From assembly GCA_028641055.1 (NCBI GenBank), contig CM054061.1, positions 118,655,712-118,719,711 of the forward strand: a DNA stretch of 64,000 nucleotides, read 5' to 3'. Below, piece by piece: positions 10,318 to 22,004 of this stretch. Under the pieces are notes generated by a model. That model searched no databases and was not told where the DNA came from. It worked only from the letters and a program-made list of their open reading frames with translations. The first letter of the stretch is position 1. Every line of letters begins with the position of its first letter. The position numbers and the translations under genes were made by a program. This DNA comes from Alopecurus myosuroides (taxonomy: Eukaryota; Streptophyta; Magnoliopsida; Poales; Poaceae).

Positions 10318-10671
10318 TCTATACTTCTTATAAAGCAAAACTCCACTAACATGCATTAATGATTTTTCTATCTCAACATGCAAACTATCCACATCATCCA
10401 TCCTCCTAGCCAATCAATTGTCCATGTCATCTCCACTAATATTTATGAATTAGTACATGCAAACTTCACATCATCCATTCCTAAATCCATCCAATTATTC
10501 ATATTAGTAATTTAAATATATATATATATATATACTATGATCAATTTAATTTTGTGTATATATCTTATGATCAATTTAATTTTGTGTATTCACTTAGAAA
10601 ACATAATGTGACATGTCTCTTATAAACTTTTGTTAGCGATCCCCACAGCAACGCGCGGGGTATTCTTCTAG
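10318..10671 (+). mobile_element. short non-autonomous Helitron C (354 bp)
   Basis: Starts TCTATACTTCTTATAAAGC directly after an A and ends ATTCTTCTAG followed by T, the expected A|T insertion site. The 3' end has the typical grass element hairpin CCCCAC...GCGGGG with loop AGCAAC about 10 bases before CTAG (10641-10660). An (AT)n run lies at about 10515-10535. It is much too short to code for anything. Confidence 0.8.
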
Positions 10672-11474
10672 TTTTAACGATAATTGGATTACACAACAGA
10701 GGTAAAAGTAAAACCCAGCAGATGCAGCAACCAAACCCCGGGAGAGGCATCAACTGACGCAACCAATGGACCAACTCTCTTGCCCTTAACCACCAATGTC
10801 GTATCAAGGCCCACAAAGACAAAACTTCCTTAAGGATAAAATTTAGGCACCTGAAAACAGATGTCCTCAACCCCCTAGAAAGAATAGTGAGACAAGGTGA
10901 CATCAAAAACATTGTTTCTACCAAAAACCCAAATACTTTGGCATCTAGAATGTCGACAGGTTTTTCGACTAGATCTCGAGCCACGTCACCAAAGAAAACC
11001 ATCTCAACAAAAGACCCATTTTTTCCGAACGATACTTGGCAATCCAGAATCTGAAATAGAACGAAAAAAGGAAGAGCATCTAAAATTTGAAAAGGCACAA
11101 GAGAGTAAAAAAAGGCCATTCGCGGTGAAAAAGAGGACAACCTTGGACTCGCATTCCTGCCACCACATTTGTCTTTGGAACAACAGAGCACTCATAGCAG
11201 AAAAAAAAACTTCATCCCTAATTGGGTTGCAGGCCATCGACCATTATTTTACACCTAAACTTCTTACCTAGAAAACCCAGTGTCAACATGCATAGGCCAC
11301 GATGAAAAAAACTAACTGATTAATATACACTTACCATCACAACATGCATCTTCATAACAAACAACTCTGTTGCGGTAACAATGCAGTGTAATTGGACTTC
11401 AAATACCACCCCTTCTAGCTAATAAGCTCAATCACATGTATAGATCCAACCAACCTGCATTGCAACACAGTGCA
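10672..11474. other. unrecognised sequence with a long minus-strand open frame
   Basis: A minus-strand frame of about 200 codons (10571-11191, running into the Helitron) contains FVEMVFFGDVARDLVEKPVD and similar hydrophobic segments. Neighbouring frames in the same region are also partly open, and codons look random. It could be a decayed LINE or gene fragment; no domain can be named. From 11280 to 11470 nothing is seen. The CACTA element is inserted at its right edge, duplicating GCA (11472-11474). Confidence 0.3.
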
Positions 11475-12784
11475 CACTAGTAGGAAACAGGCTATAGCCA
11501 CCAGGTTACCGCTGGCCAACAAGAATACCTGTGCGCCAGTGCTACTTACCGCTGGCGAACGCGCCACCCTGTTGGCCAGCGCTAAGTTAGCTACCGCTGG
11601 CGAACATGGCACTTCGTTCGCCAGCGGTACCAGTGGGCGTCGGGGCTACGCGCGGCAGCAAATACCGCTGGCGAACAGGGCACTTTGTTCGCCAGCGGTA
11701 TGGTTACATAGCGCTGGCGAACAGCGAGCTGGTTCGCCAGCGGTATGGTTACTGCTGGGCAACACTTTTGTTCGCCAGCGCTAACTATACCTCTGGCCAA
11801 CCACTATTTTTGTTGGCCAGCGGTAAGTTTTGAAAAAAAAAATCCCTCCACACACCACCACCCCCCCCCCTGGACCGCCTTTTTTACTTTTCTACATCAC
11901 AAACGAAAATGATAAAACGTTCAAAAAATAAATTCCTTGGATATGTGGGTAGAGTGCACTGTCTAGTTGATATAGAAAATTTGAAATACTCCATTTGACC
12001 TTTTATGCAAAATTCAAAAATAAATCGTAAAACGGCCATACCTTTTGCATACGACGTCGAAAAAACGCGTTCAATATATCAAAAGAAGCGTGAGCAAATT
12101 CCAGATCCAACCTCACCCGCCTTCGGCCTGTGAGCTTTTTTCAGAATCGCCAAATTCCAAAAGGAAAAAAAGTTATTTGAGACAGACTAAATTTTCCTAC
12201 ATAATCAATTTAATTAAATAAATTCAAAATTCAAAAAAAATAAAAAAATGTTTTTTTTTCGAGAAAAGATAATAAGGATGTCATATTTGGATTCCTCATA
12301 TACTTCTGATCAATTTAGACATATCATTTATCGAATTTGGAATTACGGATTTGTAGATATGGTGCAATAGTTAAGAGGATTCATAGTACTATACTAACAA
12401 GAAAGAATGAGTGGGTCATAGGTAGAGTGTATGATGGAACTAAGAAGTTAAGCGTGCTCGGGCTAGAGTAGTGGGAGGATGGGTGACCGAACGGGAAGTG
12501 GGCATTCAAAGATGAAAAAAAAAAGAAAAAAAAGGAAAAAAATTCTACAGCGTGTTTAGAGGTTCCTCGAATTCAAATGTTTTGAAAATTTGAAAAAAAA
12601 ATAATGCGAAAAAATTTATTTACGAAATTTCAAAATTTCAGACTTACCGCTGGCGAAGCGCTGGCGAACAAAACTTGTTCGCCAGCGGTAACCCCTTACC
12701 ACTGGCGGTGTACTGCTGGCGAACACTTGTTCGCCAGCGATAGCTTGTTTTTGTTCGTCACTGGTAAACGTTTTCCTACTAGTG
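11475..12784. mobile_element. non-autonomous CACTA element (1.3 kb), TSD GCA
   Basis: Begins CACTAGTAGGAAA and ends with the exact inverted form TTTCCTACTAGTG after a three-base duplication GCA on both sides (11472-11474 and 12785-12787). Both ends are filled with the subterminal motif ACCGCTGGCGAAC in both orientations (11509-11825 and 12643-12765), the expected binding sites for a TnpA-like protein. The AT-rich centre (11830-12640) has no coding sequence. The subterminal motif differs from that of the large CACTA at 37404, so the two belong to different families and probably need different transposases. Confidence 0.95.
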
Positions 12785-13185
12785 GCACCATAAGAACCTA
12801 CACATGTAACCCAGACAAACTAACAACATGCAGGGCATGTGTGTCTGCTGCAAAGAATTCTCTAATCGTTTAAAAGATCCTAATTAATAGAAACAATTGA
12901 AGAAAAAATCATACAACATTTTAGTGAGCAAGACGCAATTGGCTCAAATTGACACTAAACACAACCTACCCATATTTATTTTTTAGCTATCTTGAGTGCT
13001 CGACGAATCTAGATCACTGCATGCTATATTCGTATGCCATAAAAACGATCAGAAACCATACTTATAGCGTGCACGACACCATGAAAAACGAAAAAAAAAT
13101 CTGGTATGAGATAAAAGACCACCCGCGTCCCCATAGAAAACTCAAATCTTCTCCTACTGATGCAATCAACATGTGTATGCTAGTA
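12785..13185. other. no gene or element recognised
   Basis: AT-rich spacer between the small CACTA and the MITE; before the CACTA insertion it was continuous with the sequence left of 11472. A 116-codon plus-strand frame at 12949-13299 runs into the MITE and looks accidental. Confidence 0.4.
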
Positions 13186-13442
13186 CTCGCTCCGTTTCTT
13201 TTTACTCTGCGTATTAGAATTGTGTTAAGTCAAACGTTGCAAAGTTTGACGAAATTTGTAGAACAAAATATCAACAGCTATAATACCAATTCGATATAAT
13301 ATGAAAGTATAATACATGGTGAATCAAATGATACTAATTTAGTATTATGATTTTTGGTATTTTCTTCAACAAAATTGGTCAAACTTTAGCAAGTTTGACT
13401 TTGGACAAACCTAATACGCGGAATAAAAAGAAACGGAGGGAC
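13186..13442. mobile_element. Stowaway-like MITE, TSD TA
   Basis: 257 bp with terminal inverted repeats CTCGCTCCGTTTCTTTTTAC and the matching end (GTAAAAAGAAACGGAGGGAC form with mismatches), flanked by TA on both sides (13184-13185 and 13443-13444). Size, TA target and CTCCCTCCGTTTC-like ends are those of grass Stowaway MITEs, which are moved by Tc1/mariner transposases. No coding sequence. Confidence 0.85.
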
Positions 13443-13506
13443 TATATGCTACATAGAAAAGGACATCATATATGTAGTTAACGCTAAAATGTCGCAACTA
13501 TGTTTT

Positions 13507-14249
13507 TGTTGGACGTATGCCCAAGAGACAATCAAATACGTTAGTTTCATGATTAATGTATTATGATTTTTATGTATAACTGATGTGGTCACTTAATATG
13601 AGATTCAGAGGAAACCCATATGCACGTGTAGAAACATAAACATAGCGTTATAACTCTTTTTCATGTCTCATAGACAAACTCGTTAATATTAGATGACCAT
13701 GTTTTCCTAGTCATGAACATTTGTTATGTCAATATTAATGGGAGCACATTCTTGTTTCAACGTTGTGGTTGCGTAGACCCAAATAGTTGTGATACTACAA
13801 GATTGGTTTTGCTAAATAGTATCGTCACAAGATGGTTATTTTGTTTGTTTCCTTATACCATGAGAATATACGATGATCTTCACTAGAGAGATCATTTTGG
13901 TATAGTCAAGTATCACACCGTAAACTGGATGATCAAAAAGGCTATCACTGGGTGGTCTCAAAAGTATTCATTTCATCGTGATAGTTCAAGACTGGGCATT
14001 ACTCCTCTATATAATAGAGAGATACATACAGGATCCACTCGGTGAAGTAGTATCGGTTAATAAGTCTACGCAGACAAAGACATGACACTAGTCATGGTGA
14101 TACTATAACATGGTAACGAGTAAAGGAATCATACCGGATATCGAGAATAATGTGATATGGTGATTAAAGAGTTTAATCGCGGTCTTATCATTCATCTCGT
14201 CTCGAAGTATTGATTGGTATCGCGAAGTAATAGGAACTTACTTAACAAC
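13507..14249 (+). mobile_element. decayed copia LTR fragment (BARE/Angela-like)
   Basis: Begins TGTTGGACGTATGCCCAAGAG, close to the TGTTGGAAATATGCCCTAGAG start of Triticeae Angela/BARE LTRs, and continues with recognisable but diverged blocks: ACACGTGTAGAAACATAAAC-like text, CATGGTAACGAGTAAAGGAATCA and GGGCATTACTCC. It is cut off at 14250 where the Athila-like LTR starts. The degree of decay suggests an old insertion. Confidence 0.5.
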
Positions 14250-15849
14250 TGATGCGTGTAACACACGTTCGTTGGGAGACCCCAAGAGGAAGTTATGAAG
14301 AGCATAGTAGAAAGTTTCCCTAAAAAAAGCAAGGTTGAATCGAACTGTAGGAGAAAGAAATCACTTCTGAAGGTTGTTGAGATCTAATGTTAATAGGGCG
14401 CACTACCGGTTCAGTAGCAACGTGGAATCTACACAATACAATCAAATTACTTTGCCCCAACGAAGCAGTGAGGTTGTCAATCTCACCGGTTTTGCTGAAA
14501 TAAAGGATTAGACGTATAGTATGGACAGTAGTACTTGTTTGCAGTAAATGAAAGAGAATAATGATGGCAGTGAAGAAAACAGTAATTGCAGTAGGAAAAC
14601 AGGGGTTGTATTATCAGTGTAAAGAAATGGACATGGTCCACAGTTCACTAGAGGTGTCTCTGCAAAACAGATAGATAACATGTTGGGTAAAGAAATTACA
14701 GATGGGCAATTGACAGATATAAAGGTTGCACCGTAGTACATATGTATGACATGATGATTACTATGTGATTCATGTGGACATTACAACAATATACATAGAC
14801 CGTTATCCAAGTGCATCTATGACTAATAATTCAACTCTCGGAGTGTCATCCGATCAAACCTGAGGTATTAAGTTGCAAGCAACAGATAATTGCATTAAGC
14901 AAAGTGTGTAATGTAAACCATAAAATTATCCTTAGACAAGCATTGTTGTTTTCTCCCTAATGGCAACAACACATCCCCTACCTGTTACGTTTCTGTCACT
15001 CGAGCGTGAGTGAAAGGGAGGCATGAACCCACTATCGAGTATAAATACTCCCTCTTGGAGTTACAAGCATCTACTTGGCCAGAGCATCTACTAGTAACAG
15101 AGAGCATGCAAGATCATAAATAACATACACATGAAAGAATATGATATATTGATAATCATTGGACATAGCATTCAATATTCATCATATCCCAACAAACACA
15201 ACATGTAGCATTACAATAAGATGATCTTGATCATGTTAGGCAGCTCACAAGATCTAAACATGAGGCATAAAGAGGAGAGAACAACCATCTAGCTACTGCT
15301 ATGGACCCGTAGTCCAGGGATGAAGTACTCACGCATCACTCCGGAGGCACGCATGGCGATGAAGAGCCCTCCGGTGACGATTCCCCCTCCCGACAGGGTG
15401 CCGGGGAGAGCTCTAGAACCCTCCCGAACTAGGGTTGACGATGATGGCGGCTACGGAACTTTTTGGTAGAAAAGGCTTGGGTATTTTAGGCGAAAGGGCA
15501 ACGTCGGTGGGTGGCCCGGGGGCCCACATCACTAGCTGGCGTGGCCAGGGGGCGCCGTCCTATGGTGTGGGGCCCCTGAGGGCCCACTCCAGATCTCCTC
15601 TGGACTCCGTGTATGTGACGACTTTCTAAGACTCTGGGATTTTGTTTCGTCCAATTCCGAGAATATTTCCATAACAACTTTTCTGAAACCAAAAACAACA
15701 GAAAACAAGAACTGGCTATGTGGCATCTTGTCAATAGGTTAGTCCCATAAAATCCATAAAAATGACATAAAGTGTAAAGGAAACATGTAGCATAAGGCAT
15801 GAAAACAACATGGAACATCAGAAATTATAGATACGTTTGAGACGTATCA
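14250..15849 (-). mobile_element. 3' LTR of an Athila-like gypsy element, minus strand
   Basis: On the minus strand the LTR starts TGATACGTCTCAAACGTATC at 15849 and ends ...CGCATCA at 14250, about 1.6 kb. It contains the same landmarks in the same order as the plus-strand LTR at 31505-33098: the CCGGAGTGATGCGTGAGTA block, a GACTACGGGTCCATAG block, the GTGAGATTGACAACCTCACT block and CTTGGGGTCTCCCAACGA. The adjoining base run at 15850-15865 is the reverse complement of AAGCTTGGGGATGT, a polypurine tract. It ends up inside an older copia LTR. Confidence 0.8.
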
Positions 15850-16395
15850 AACATCCCCAAGCTTAGTTCTTACTTGTCCTCGAGTAGGTAAAATGATAAA
15901 AACAAATAATTTCTGAGGTGACATGCTACCAACATAAATTTGATCATCATAATGTAAAGCATGTAAACTAGGATCAAATGAATAAAGCTTGTGGTTTATA
16001 GTTTATATCAAATAGAGTAATGTATAAACCATTAGGAAGAACAAAATAAAAGTTTTCAATGAATCAATGTTAAAAGACAATCAATTGTGTAAAGTATATT
16101 AAAGATGATTTAAGCTTCAAGAAAAACAATATAATCATCCTAAGCATCAAACTCTCACAACAACTCCTATTAGGATCAACTCAAGTGACATCAATATGCA
16201 CGTAGAAAAATCATTAAACTATTTGTGCACTCAAAACAAGCAAGCATTATGTATTGGTCCTGGCACCAGTATGTTATGGCTAAAAGAACATTATGGGGGG
16301 GTGTTGGAAGGTCAATTTAAGAAAGTCTCACATAATTGAAAGTTATCATTAGACAAGAGGAAGTCTTATAATCGAAGCTATGAAAGGAGTAGTGA
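15850..16395 (-). mobile_element. Athila-like internal 3' region, left part
   Basis: Non-coding sequence between the polypurine tract and the LARD insertion point. It is continued at 26786 on the other side of the LARD-like element, which shares the AGTGA duplication. No coding sequence is visible. The element's pol part is not in the window. Confidence 0.65.
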
Positions 16396-19300
16396 TGTAA
16401 CATCCCAAGTATGAAAAATAGCCATTAGAATGTTTTCTATCTGTTATTTTATGTTTTGCATCATGGCATCATGTTCATTGCAATTGTTTTGCGTGTTTTC
16501 CATTTGTTTTCCTCTGTTTTCATTTGTTTTCCAATTGTTTTCCTTTGTTTTCCTTTGTTTTCTATTTGAATTTCAAACCAAATTTTAAACCTCTTGTTTC
16601 ATACTTGTGATGTTACAATTTCCAAAATGATATTTCAAATCAAAACAATCATTTGTTTCCATAAAAGTTGTGATTCCAAAACTGTTATTTTGTTTCTATC
16701 AAAAATTCATTTAATATCAAACCCATTTCAAATTCAATTTGCTTTCCATTTGAAATTTCAAACCAAATTCAAATCAAATTGTTCATACTTGTCCTGTTAT
16801 ATTTTCCAAATAACAAAGTTCATTTAAAACACCCATTTGTTTCCATTAGGAATTTAAAAGCTCAAACTATTGAATTGTTCTTTTTAATATTTCACTTAAT
16901 TCAAATTGCATTCAAATTCAATTGCAAACAGCAACCAATTGAAACTTATGAAAACTACAAACAATTCTAAGCAAATTGTTTCAATTAAAATGGAGGGTTC
17001 AAACTATTTGAAGTGGTTCTTTTAATTTTCACTTAATAATCAAATTTCGTTCAATTCACTCCAAGTTCAAACAACAACATAATTTAATTATTTTTGGAAA
17101 TCAAAACTTGCAAGTTGTGCTGTTACAATAAATAAGCAACATAAAAATTTATCCCAAGTTTTCTAAACCCCAAAACCCTAGTTTTCTTCTCTAGTTCAAT
17201 TCAGCAAAAAAAATAGAACAAAAAAAATAAAAAGAAGCAAAGGGAGAGAGGGGCAGCAGCCCAGCCCAACTCTCACCCCTTGGCCCAATACCCCCTTCCC
17301 CTGTCTTCTTCTTCCTGTACGGCTCACCATCCAGCACCTCCACGTAGGTTCAGAGCAGCAGCAACGGCTGTGCTCTCCTCCTCCCCCCTATAACTCGACC
17401 CTAGCCCTAGGGTTCCCTCTGCCCTAGCCTCCTACCTCCCTCTCTCCCTCTCCCCGCCTCCAATCTTCTTCCTCTCCTCCCACCCTCTTCCCCTCTCTGC
17501 AACTCCCTGTGACTGAACCTCCCACACCCGAAATTCATCCCTCTTCCGCCGGTGATCGCCGCCGCTAGGCCCTCCCTCCGGCCAGGGCGAGGCCGGGAAT
17601 GGAAACTCCCGGTCCCCCTCTTTCTCCTCCACCCCGCGGCGAGGGCCGGGAGGGCTCAGGTCGCCGCCGCCGTCAAGGTTTCCCGCCGGCCGCTGCACCT
17701 GCTCCGCCCCGTCCTGCCTCTCCTCTGGCCCTCGAGGTGAGCATCGCCCTCCCCTCGATCCCCTTCCTCCCCTCTCCCTTCCGTCCGCAGCACACACCCG
17801 CACGCAGCCCACACCCCACAGCAACCACGGCCACCGCGAGCGCCGCAGCTGCCGGCGACCGTGAGGTCTCCGTCGAGGTGCAGAAGCCTGAACCTGCAAG
17901 GTTCAGTTAAATAGATTCAGTTAACCCACCACCTGAACATTATCCCCCCCGGGTTCCCCTCTCTGTCAACACAGGCGCACTCACCCCACTGGTTAGCACC
18001 CCAAGCACACAGCGGGAGGTCCCGGGTTCGAGTCCCCCTCCCGCACAATTAAACCAAACTTTTATTTTCCATTGTTTTGGTACAGCAACTTCCCAGAAAT
18101 CACACTCCAGTCCCTGTAACTTCTTCCTAGGTCCCTGTAATTTATTTCCAAATCCCTAGCTGTAATAAAAATGGCAGATTGCACCTCAAACTTGTAAATT
18201 GCATAACTAAATCATTTTAACTCCAAATCCAACTTTTTAAATATGTTTTCTGTTCCAAATTAAATGCTCTATCCAAATATAAAATTTGTCTACTGTTTTG
18301 AATATTTTAAATTGGTGCAATATTTGAATTCTTGTTTAATTCATTTAATTTTGCAAAAATCATAACTTGGTCATAAAAATTCCAAATTCCACAAACTAAA
18401 TATGTTTTCCAATAAACTTTTCATGTACTTTCCAAATATCAATTTTGTTTGCTGTTTTGAATAATTTAAATTGCTGAAAACAACTGTTTCTTGATTAATG
18501 CACTTAAAATTGTCAAATTAATAACTTGCTCATTTTAAATCCAATTTCAACAAATAAAATATGTTTTCCATGCAAAATTAAACCACCTTTCCAAATATAA
18601 AATTTGTTTCATGTTTTGAATAATTAAAATTGGTTAAATGATTTAAACCTTGTTTAAATCATTTAATATTGTTAAATTCATAACTTGGTCAAATTCAATT
18701 CTTTTGGGACATATAAAATATGTTTTCAAACCATAAAAGTATAAGTTTTTCAATTATGAATCTCACTTAATGTTTTGCACAAATAAAAATTCAAATAAGT
18801 TCATGTTTGAATTAAATTCAATTAATTCTTGTTTAAACTTGTTTAATTCATAAGTAATTCATCCTAAATCCTTTTTCAACAAGTGAAACATGTAATCCAC
18901 CTAAAATTTGGTGTTCTTTTCAAATATGAACTTTGTTATCTATTTTTGAACAATTTAACTTGCTGAAAACAACAAATGCTTGTGTGACACCTTTAAGAAA
19001 CCAAAATTTCTTAACTTAGTAAATGAATTTCCAAACTTGGTAAACCTTATTTCTAATTGCCTCTATTGTTGTTATCTTATTGTTTTCATCATCCATGCAT
19101 CATGCTAACTCACTTACACATGATGATTAGTTGTAAAACAATTATTCCAACCTTAATTCATGGGTTTTCCATATGCAATCCAATTGCATATGGGTCCATT
19201 TAATCATGTTGCTATCTTGTAAACTAGTTTATTTTGTGGCATCAATTAAATTGACATGCATCATCCCATGTTTGTGCACTATGCCATGTTATTGATTGTT

Positions 19301-21174
19301 TCTCTCTGCGTTGTTTGTTTGCTTCTTCTCGGATATACGACGACGTTGAGACCGATGATACTTACGACACCCCATCTAAGGATCTAGCTCAGTACCAGGC
19401 TGCTGAGTTTGCAGGCAAGTATTCACTCACATGAACCATTGTGTTCCTTTCAACATTGGATACCGATACTTTATGTTGTCTATTCTGCTAGCCCTATGAA
19501 TCGTTGCTTCTGTTACGAACCTATCACATGTTATCCTTTAACCCTGGTATAGCCTCACCTCCACACGTATAACCTTTTGTTTGCTGCCCGTGTCTTACTA
19601 GCATGCTTAGGGTTGTTTTGCTCGAGTCTGTTGTCCGTTACGTTCTGTTACTATATTTCATTATGTTCTGGGGCTCGATGTTAAACAACAACCTGTTAAT
19701 GTTATGGTTAATAATAATTTGATGATAAGGCACCGGCAGGAGGCCCGGCGTGGTTTTGAGGCCTGCTAGTGTCGACCCTAATTAGGAAAAGGGTCTTGTC
19801 TACTGATCCATGATGAGCGCACTAACCGCATGTGGGAAGCGTGTATGGGCGCCCTCCTCAATTTGATTCGATTCGCATCTCGGCCAAATCTCCTCATTTA
19901 GTTCGGGTTTTCCATTTGCCGCATGCATATTGCAGGTGCGAACCCTTGGCGCCAGGGTGGAACTTTTGTAGTCGGCATTTAGGGAGACACGTTCTTAGAG
20001 TGCTATGAGGGTCCCCTTTTCTTCGTGGGGCTTGATTAGCCGTGCGCTCAACTGCACGGGGTTCTTTGGGCTTGATGCGAAGAAGAGTTGAGTTGTGTTG
20101 AGTGCCCCGCTTGGTGGGAAAGGCCTTCCCATCTGGCGGGTTATTCTTTCGTGTACGGCCAAATTGGTGCATCCCTGCAGGGTTAAATCTTCTCGAGAAG
20201 CCGTGTTTTCCGCGGTTATGGACTACTTGGTGAAAGTAGTGGCTAACAAGTACTCAGAACAAGTTACACCTAACTAATGATAACTTGACTAGTAATAGTC
20301 TTATTGACACAACAACTTGAACCATCATTAATCCAACTGTGTGAGTTATCCTCGGATTGCTTCTTTGGATAAGGGGCGAGATCCAGGATGGGTTTGTTTG
20401 GAGTTAGTTAGTAGTTGGTTCCGATACGCTATCTTATCCCCTTTCTGTTAGCCGGAAGTTGTATCATGTATCTGTAGTTGGTTAGCGCAGCCCGCTGCCG
20501 CATCTTTTGTATCACCCCTTTCTTCCGTTGAACCCAAAGCATCTGTGCTTGATGTGGTTGGGTACACTTTGGTGAACTGTGAGTCTTGCTTGCCAGTACG
20601 TTTATGTACTGACCCCTTTGGGGCTGTGGTTTCCGCAGAGTACGTTTCTGAGGATCCCCATGGTGGCTACTACGTGGAGTATGACGAGGCTGCTGACGAG
20701 TAGATAGCGGACCCGGGCAGGATCCGAGACTTCGTGGATGGGCTCCGTCTTTTCGTTTCCGGCCTCTTAGGCCTATTTGGATCTTGTCTGTACTCAGACA
20801 TTTTTGGATGCTTCCGCTGTGATGTAATGATGAATTGTTGGGACATGTGTCCTCTGGATGATTGTATTTGCTATCTCTGCTCTAGTGAGAGCTATTTGCA
20901 ACTTATTTCAATCTTTTGTGTCGTAGAGATCTCTTGTGATATCAATTGTTCCAATGCCGTTGACGTACCATGTGTGTATGTTTTGAAGTACGTCAATGGA
21001 AGTATCTGGATTTCTATGGGATGGTTTGCGCAGACGATGAATAGTAAGATAATGGTTGTCACACATTTACGTGTTGGCCTGCTCATATTGAGATGCGGGT
21101 GCCGGTATGCCCCGTAAGCCATTTATCTACTGTTTAACGGACTGTGAGTATCCCCTAGAAGTCCGGGTGCGACA
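16396..21174 (+). repeat. 5' LTR of the LARD-like element
   Basis: Starts TGTAACATCCCAAG and ends GGGTGCGACA. It has an AT-rich first kilobase with repeated TTTTCC/ATTTG words, a GC-rich region at 17230-17900 with CCCTAG-type leader text, a tRNA-like segment near 17990-18045, an AT-rich stretch of imperfect repeats (AAATATGTTTTCCA...) from 18060 to 19000, and a 3' part with GATCCGAGACTTCGTGG. Open frames inside the GC-rich part occur on both strands and are probably not genes. Confidence 0.95.
17971..18046 (+). other. tRNA-like segment with Pol III A and B boxes in LTR
   Basis: TGGTTAGCACC (17990-18000) fits the A box and GGTTCGAGTCC (18025-18035) is a perfect B box, spaced about 25 bases apart. 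Around the B box an 8-bp stem GCGGGAGG/CCTCCCGC (18012-18019 and 18036-18043) can form. A full cloverleaf with a good acceptor stem is not apparent, so this is more like a tRNA relic or SINE-like internal promoter than a working tRNA gene. Confidence 0.5.
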
Positions 21175-21176
21175 AA

Positions 21177-21189
21177 TGGTATCAGAGCC
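21177..21189 (+). other. primer binding site (initiator tRNA-Met type)
   Basis: TGGTATCAGAGCC, two bases after the 5' LTR, complementary to the 3' end of plant initiator tRNA-Met. Confidence 0.95.
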
Positions 21190-21699
21190 TGTCTGCCTGT
21201 AGGATCCCTTTTACTGGTCGCAGTTGAGTCTAGAAACTATTTTTGTAGCTATATAGGAAAAATGAAACGTGAGAGTAGGAATTCTGCCATTTTATTTCTT
21301 TCCCCACCCACCCTCCCTTTTCTGGTAAGGAAGTGCAACGTTGTTTTCCCTTCTCATCTAAACTTTCAAGTTAGGTTTTCACGTATCCTGGTTTCTCTAG
21401 GATGGCTATATCTACTAGACCATAGGAATGGAGGTGGTTGTGACATGATTTATCATGTTGCCTACTCACGATTGAGAACAGAGGCGTGTAAGCCCCGGAA
21501 GCAGATCCTCTATTCCTTAAGCAGTAGATATTGATCCTTTAGAAGCCCAGATGGGTTTTTTCGTAGTACCTCAGGAGTGTTTTGATCTCGTGCTTTCCCC
21601 CGATGTTCATATCCTGTTCTTCTCAACATCCTTTTCGTCCGTTCAAACCTTGTTGTTGCTTTCCACTTCAGTTCTTCTACCGGCGTCTAATCAATAACG

Positions 21700-21960
21700 A
21701 TGTTCCACCCTTCTGACCAGATAATCTATTCTACAAATGAATCAAGTTCTATTCAGCTATACACCCTCGATACAAAACCTCTCCCTTTACTTGAAAATGT
21801 TCCGGTGGTTTCCAAATTCCCTGACATCGTTCCACAAGAGTTGCCAGGAATGCCTATCGTCTTAGACTTCCAGAAAAACTATCCAAGGTGCACGATGTGT
21901 TTCACGTGACACAGCTCAAGAGGATCTTCCCAAGAAGTATCCGGACCTTTTCTTTTCTCA
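21700..21960 (+). pseudogene. fused scraps of gypsy pol (pre-RT and integrase end)
   Basis: The first frame (21700-21909) contains KFPDIVPQELPGMP, which is the linker just before reverse transcriptase in Tekay/Del-type polyproteins (compare [14 protein letters not shown] at 55869-55800 in this window). About 40 bases later another frame reads KVHDVFHVTQLKR, the segment before the chromodomain at the integrase end. So RT, RNase H and most of integrase were removed by one internal deletion that joined the two ends of pol. Confidence 0.75.
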
Positions 21961-22004
21961 GTAGGAATCTCGGGGCACGATTCCTTCAAGGGGGGGGGGC
22001 GTTT

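Larger units (their letters stand above)
21175..22004 (+). mobile_element. 830-bp internal domain of the LARD-like element
   Basis: Contains the primer site, a leader, scraps of a gypsy polyprotein (21700-21960) and the polypurine tract TCAAGGGGGGGGGGCGTTT directly before the 3' LTR. Essentially all of gag and pol are deleted. The piece resembles the minus-strand copy at 353-1345 but lacks its protease-like part. Confidence 0.9.

Noticed and set aside
13450..14249. Complete copia element
   Set aside because: Only a diverged LTR piece is present; no primer site, gag or pol next to it.
17432..17910. Overlapping open frames of 100-155 codons in the GC-rich part of the LARD LTRs (also 23163-23521)
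   Set aside because: They occur on both strands in the same DNA, are Pro/Arg/Gly-rich, and have no domain; GC content explains them.
17971..18046. A functional tRNA gene
   Set aside because: A and B boxes are good but no acceptor stem and anticodon arm of a normal cloverleaf could be drawn; kept only as a tRNA-like segment.
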